Shown here piece after piece: positions 7,310 through 7,585 of a stretch of 7,585 bases of DNA. The stretch lies in the NCBI GenBank assembly GCA_027295245.1, contig JAPULF010000096.1, forward strand, positions 1 through 7,585. Reading direction: 5' to 3'. The notes beneath the pieces were generated by a model. The model saw only the letters and a list, made by a program, of their open reading frames with translations, had not been told where the DNA came from and searched no databases. The position numbers and the translations under genes were made by a program. The stretch comes from Planctomycetota bacterium. GTDB taxonomy: Bacteria > Planctomycetota > Phycisphaerae > UBA1845 > UTPLA1. The first letter of the stretch is position 1; the number at the start of each line of letters is the position of its first letter.

Positions 7310-7338
7310 ACCCTAACATATACCTAACTTATTGTCAA
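7310..7338 (-). promoter_or_regulatory. Candidate dnaE2 promoter overlapped by a GTTAGG direct repeat
   Basis: On the - strand a perfect TTGACA (-35, 7333-7338) is followed after 17 nt by TAGGGT (7310-7315; three of six consensus bases) preceded by TG one base upstream, giving an extended -10. Transcription would start near 7303, about 57 nt before the GTG. Between and over these elements lies a direct repeat GTTAGG-TATAT-GTTAGG (7312-7328) with an 11-bp period, about one helical turn. A repressor bound there would cover the -10 and the spacer. By position this is a candidate damage-response operator; the regulator is not identified. The segment is conspicuously AT-rich compared with its surroundings. 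Confidence 0.5.
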
Positions 7339-7378
7339 CGCGGAGGCCCTGCCCCCAAAAACCCGAATCTCGACGTGC

Positions 7379-7585
7379 CTAACCCTGCCCCGACGCCCGC
7401 ACTTTTCGACGCCGGTCTACGAACTCCGGCGCCTCTCGAACGCACATCCCCAGAATCCCCATCGATTTCAAAAACGCCCGAAACCCCGTCCGCCTTATTT
7501 CCGCCGCCGATTCCCCGACCGCCGGATAGCCGCGTTCGTCCGCCGTCACGTTTTCCCAGTTCCGGAACAGCCGGCCCCAGTCGCT
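7379..7585 (-). CDS. C-terminal part of an unrecognised protein, cut by the window edge
   Basis: Reading the - strand from the last base of the window gives 68 open codons ending in TAG at 7379-7381. Codon third positions are strongly G/C, as in the other genes here, and the frame is much more protein-like than the alternative open frame, which is mainly Gly, Arg and Ser. The visible part begins DWGRLFRNWENVTADERGYP, includes FRAFLKSMGILG and ends in a basic tail (DRRRKVRASGQG). It looks soluble and mixed helical, with no membrane segment or metal motif. I do not recognise the family. It lies upstream of dnaE2 on the same strand with a 132-nt gap, but the promoter in that gap argues against simple co-transcription. 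It does not look like the end of ImuB as far as I can tell. Confidence 0.6.
   Translation of the reverse strand, partial: SDWGRLFRNWENVTADERGYPAVGESAAEIRRTGFRAFLKSMGILGMCVREAPEFVDRRRKVRASGQG

Noticed and set aside
7341..7355. GGGGGC/GCCTCC hairpin on the - strand between the partial gene and dnaE2 as a terminator
   Set aside because: The stem has a G-U wobble and the T-run lies before the stem, not after it; weak as an intrinsic terminator in that direction.

Overview
The window is GC-rich (roughly 60-65% by eye) and carries four full-length genes plus one gene cut by the right edge. A lipoprotein esterase with a long basic linker, a choline-monooxygenase-like Rieske enzyme, weak Shine-Dalgarno sites on the + strand genes and a stand-alone error-prone DnaE2 polymerase would fit a free-living environmental bacterium. 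Planctomycetota is my best guess, at low confidence, because no phylogenetic marker is present.

Layout. Positions 17-1822 (+) encode a lipoprotein with an N-terminal alpha/beta hydrolase domain, a basic low-complexity linker of about 230 residues and a C-terminal beta-sandwich domain. Positions 1909-3024 (+) encode a single-polypeptide Rieske non-heme iron oxygenase whose active-site signature is closest to choline monooxygenase. After a 202-nt spacer rich in inverted repeats and holding a possible promoter, positions 3227-3961 (+) encode a stand-alone class I glutamine amidotransferase. Converging on it, and ending only 15 nt away, is dnaE2 (3977-7246, -), the error-prone DNA polymerase III alpha subunit. 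Upstream of dnaE2 is a good promoter candidate (TTGACA plus an extended -10) overlapped by a direct repeat GTTAGG-N5-GTTAGG with an 11-bp period. At the right edge, 7379-7585 (-) is the C-terminal end of an unrecognised gene.

How the genes may work together. The three + strand genes could be co-transcribed, but their spacers (86 and 202 nt) do not show tight coupling. The oxygenase/amidotransferase pair suggests metabolism of a nitrogenous, perhaps quaternary-amine, compound; that is inference. dnaE2 is a separate damage-tolerance unit. Its usual partners imuA and imuB are not visible, although the window ends only about 340 nt upstream of its start. I see no tRNA, rRNA, insertion sequence, CRISPR array or phage gene, and no clear case for a wholly new system. 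The most promising signal is the promoter/direct-repeat element of dnaE2.
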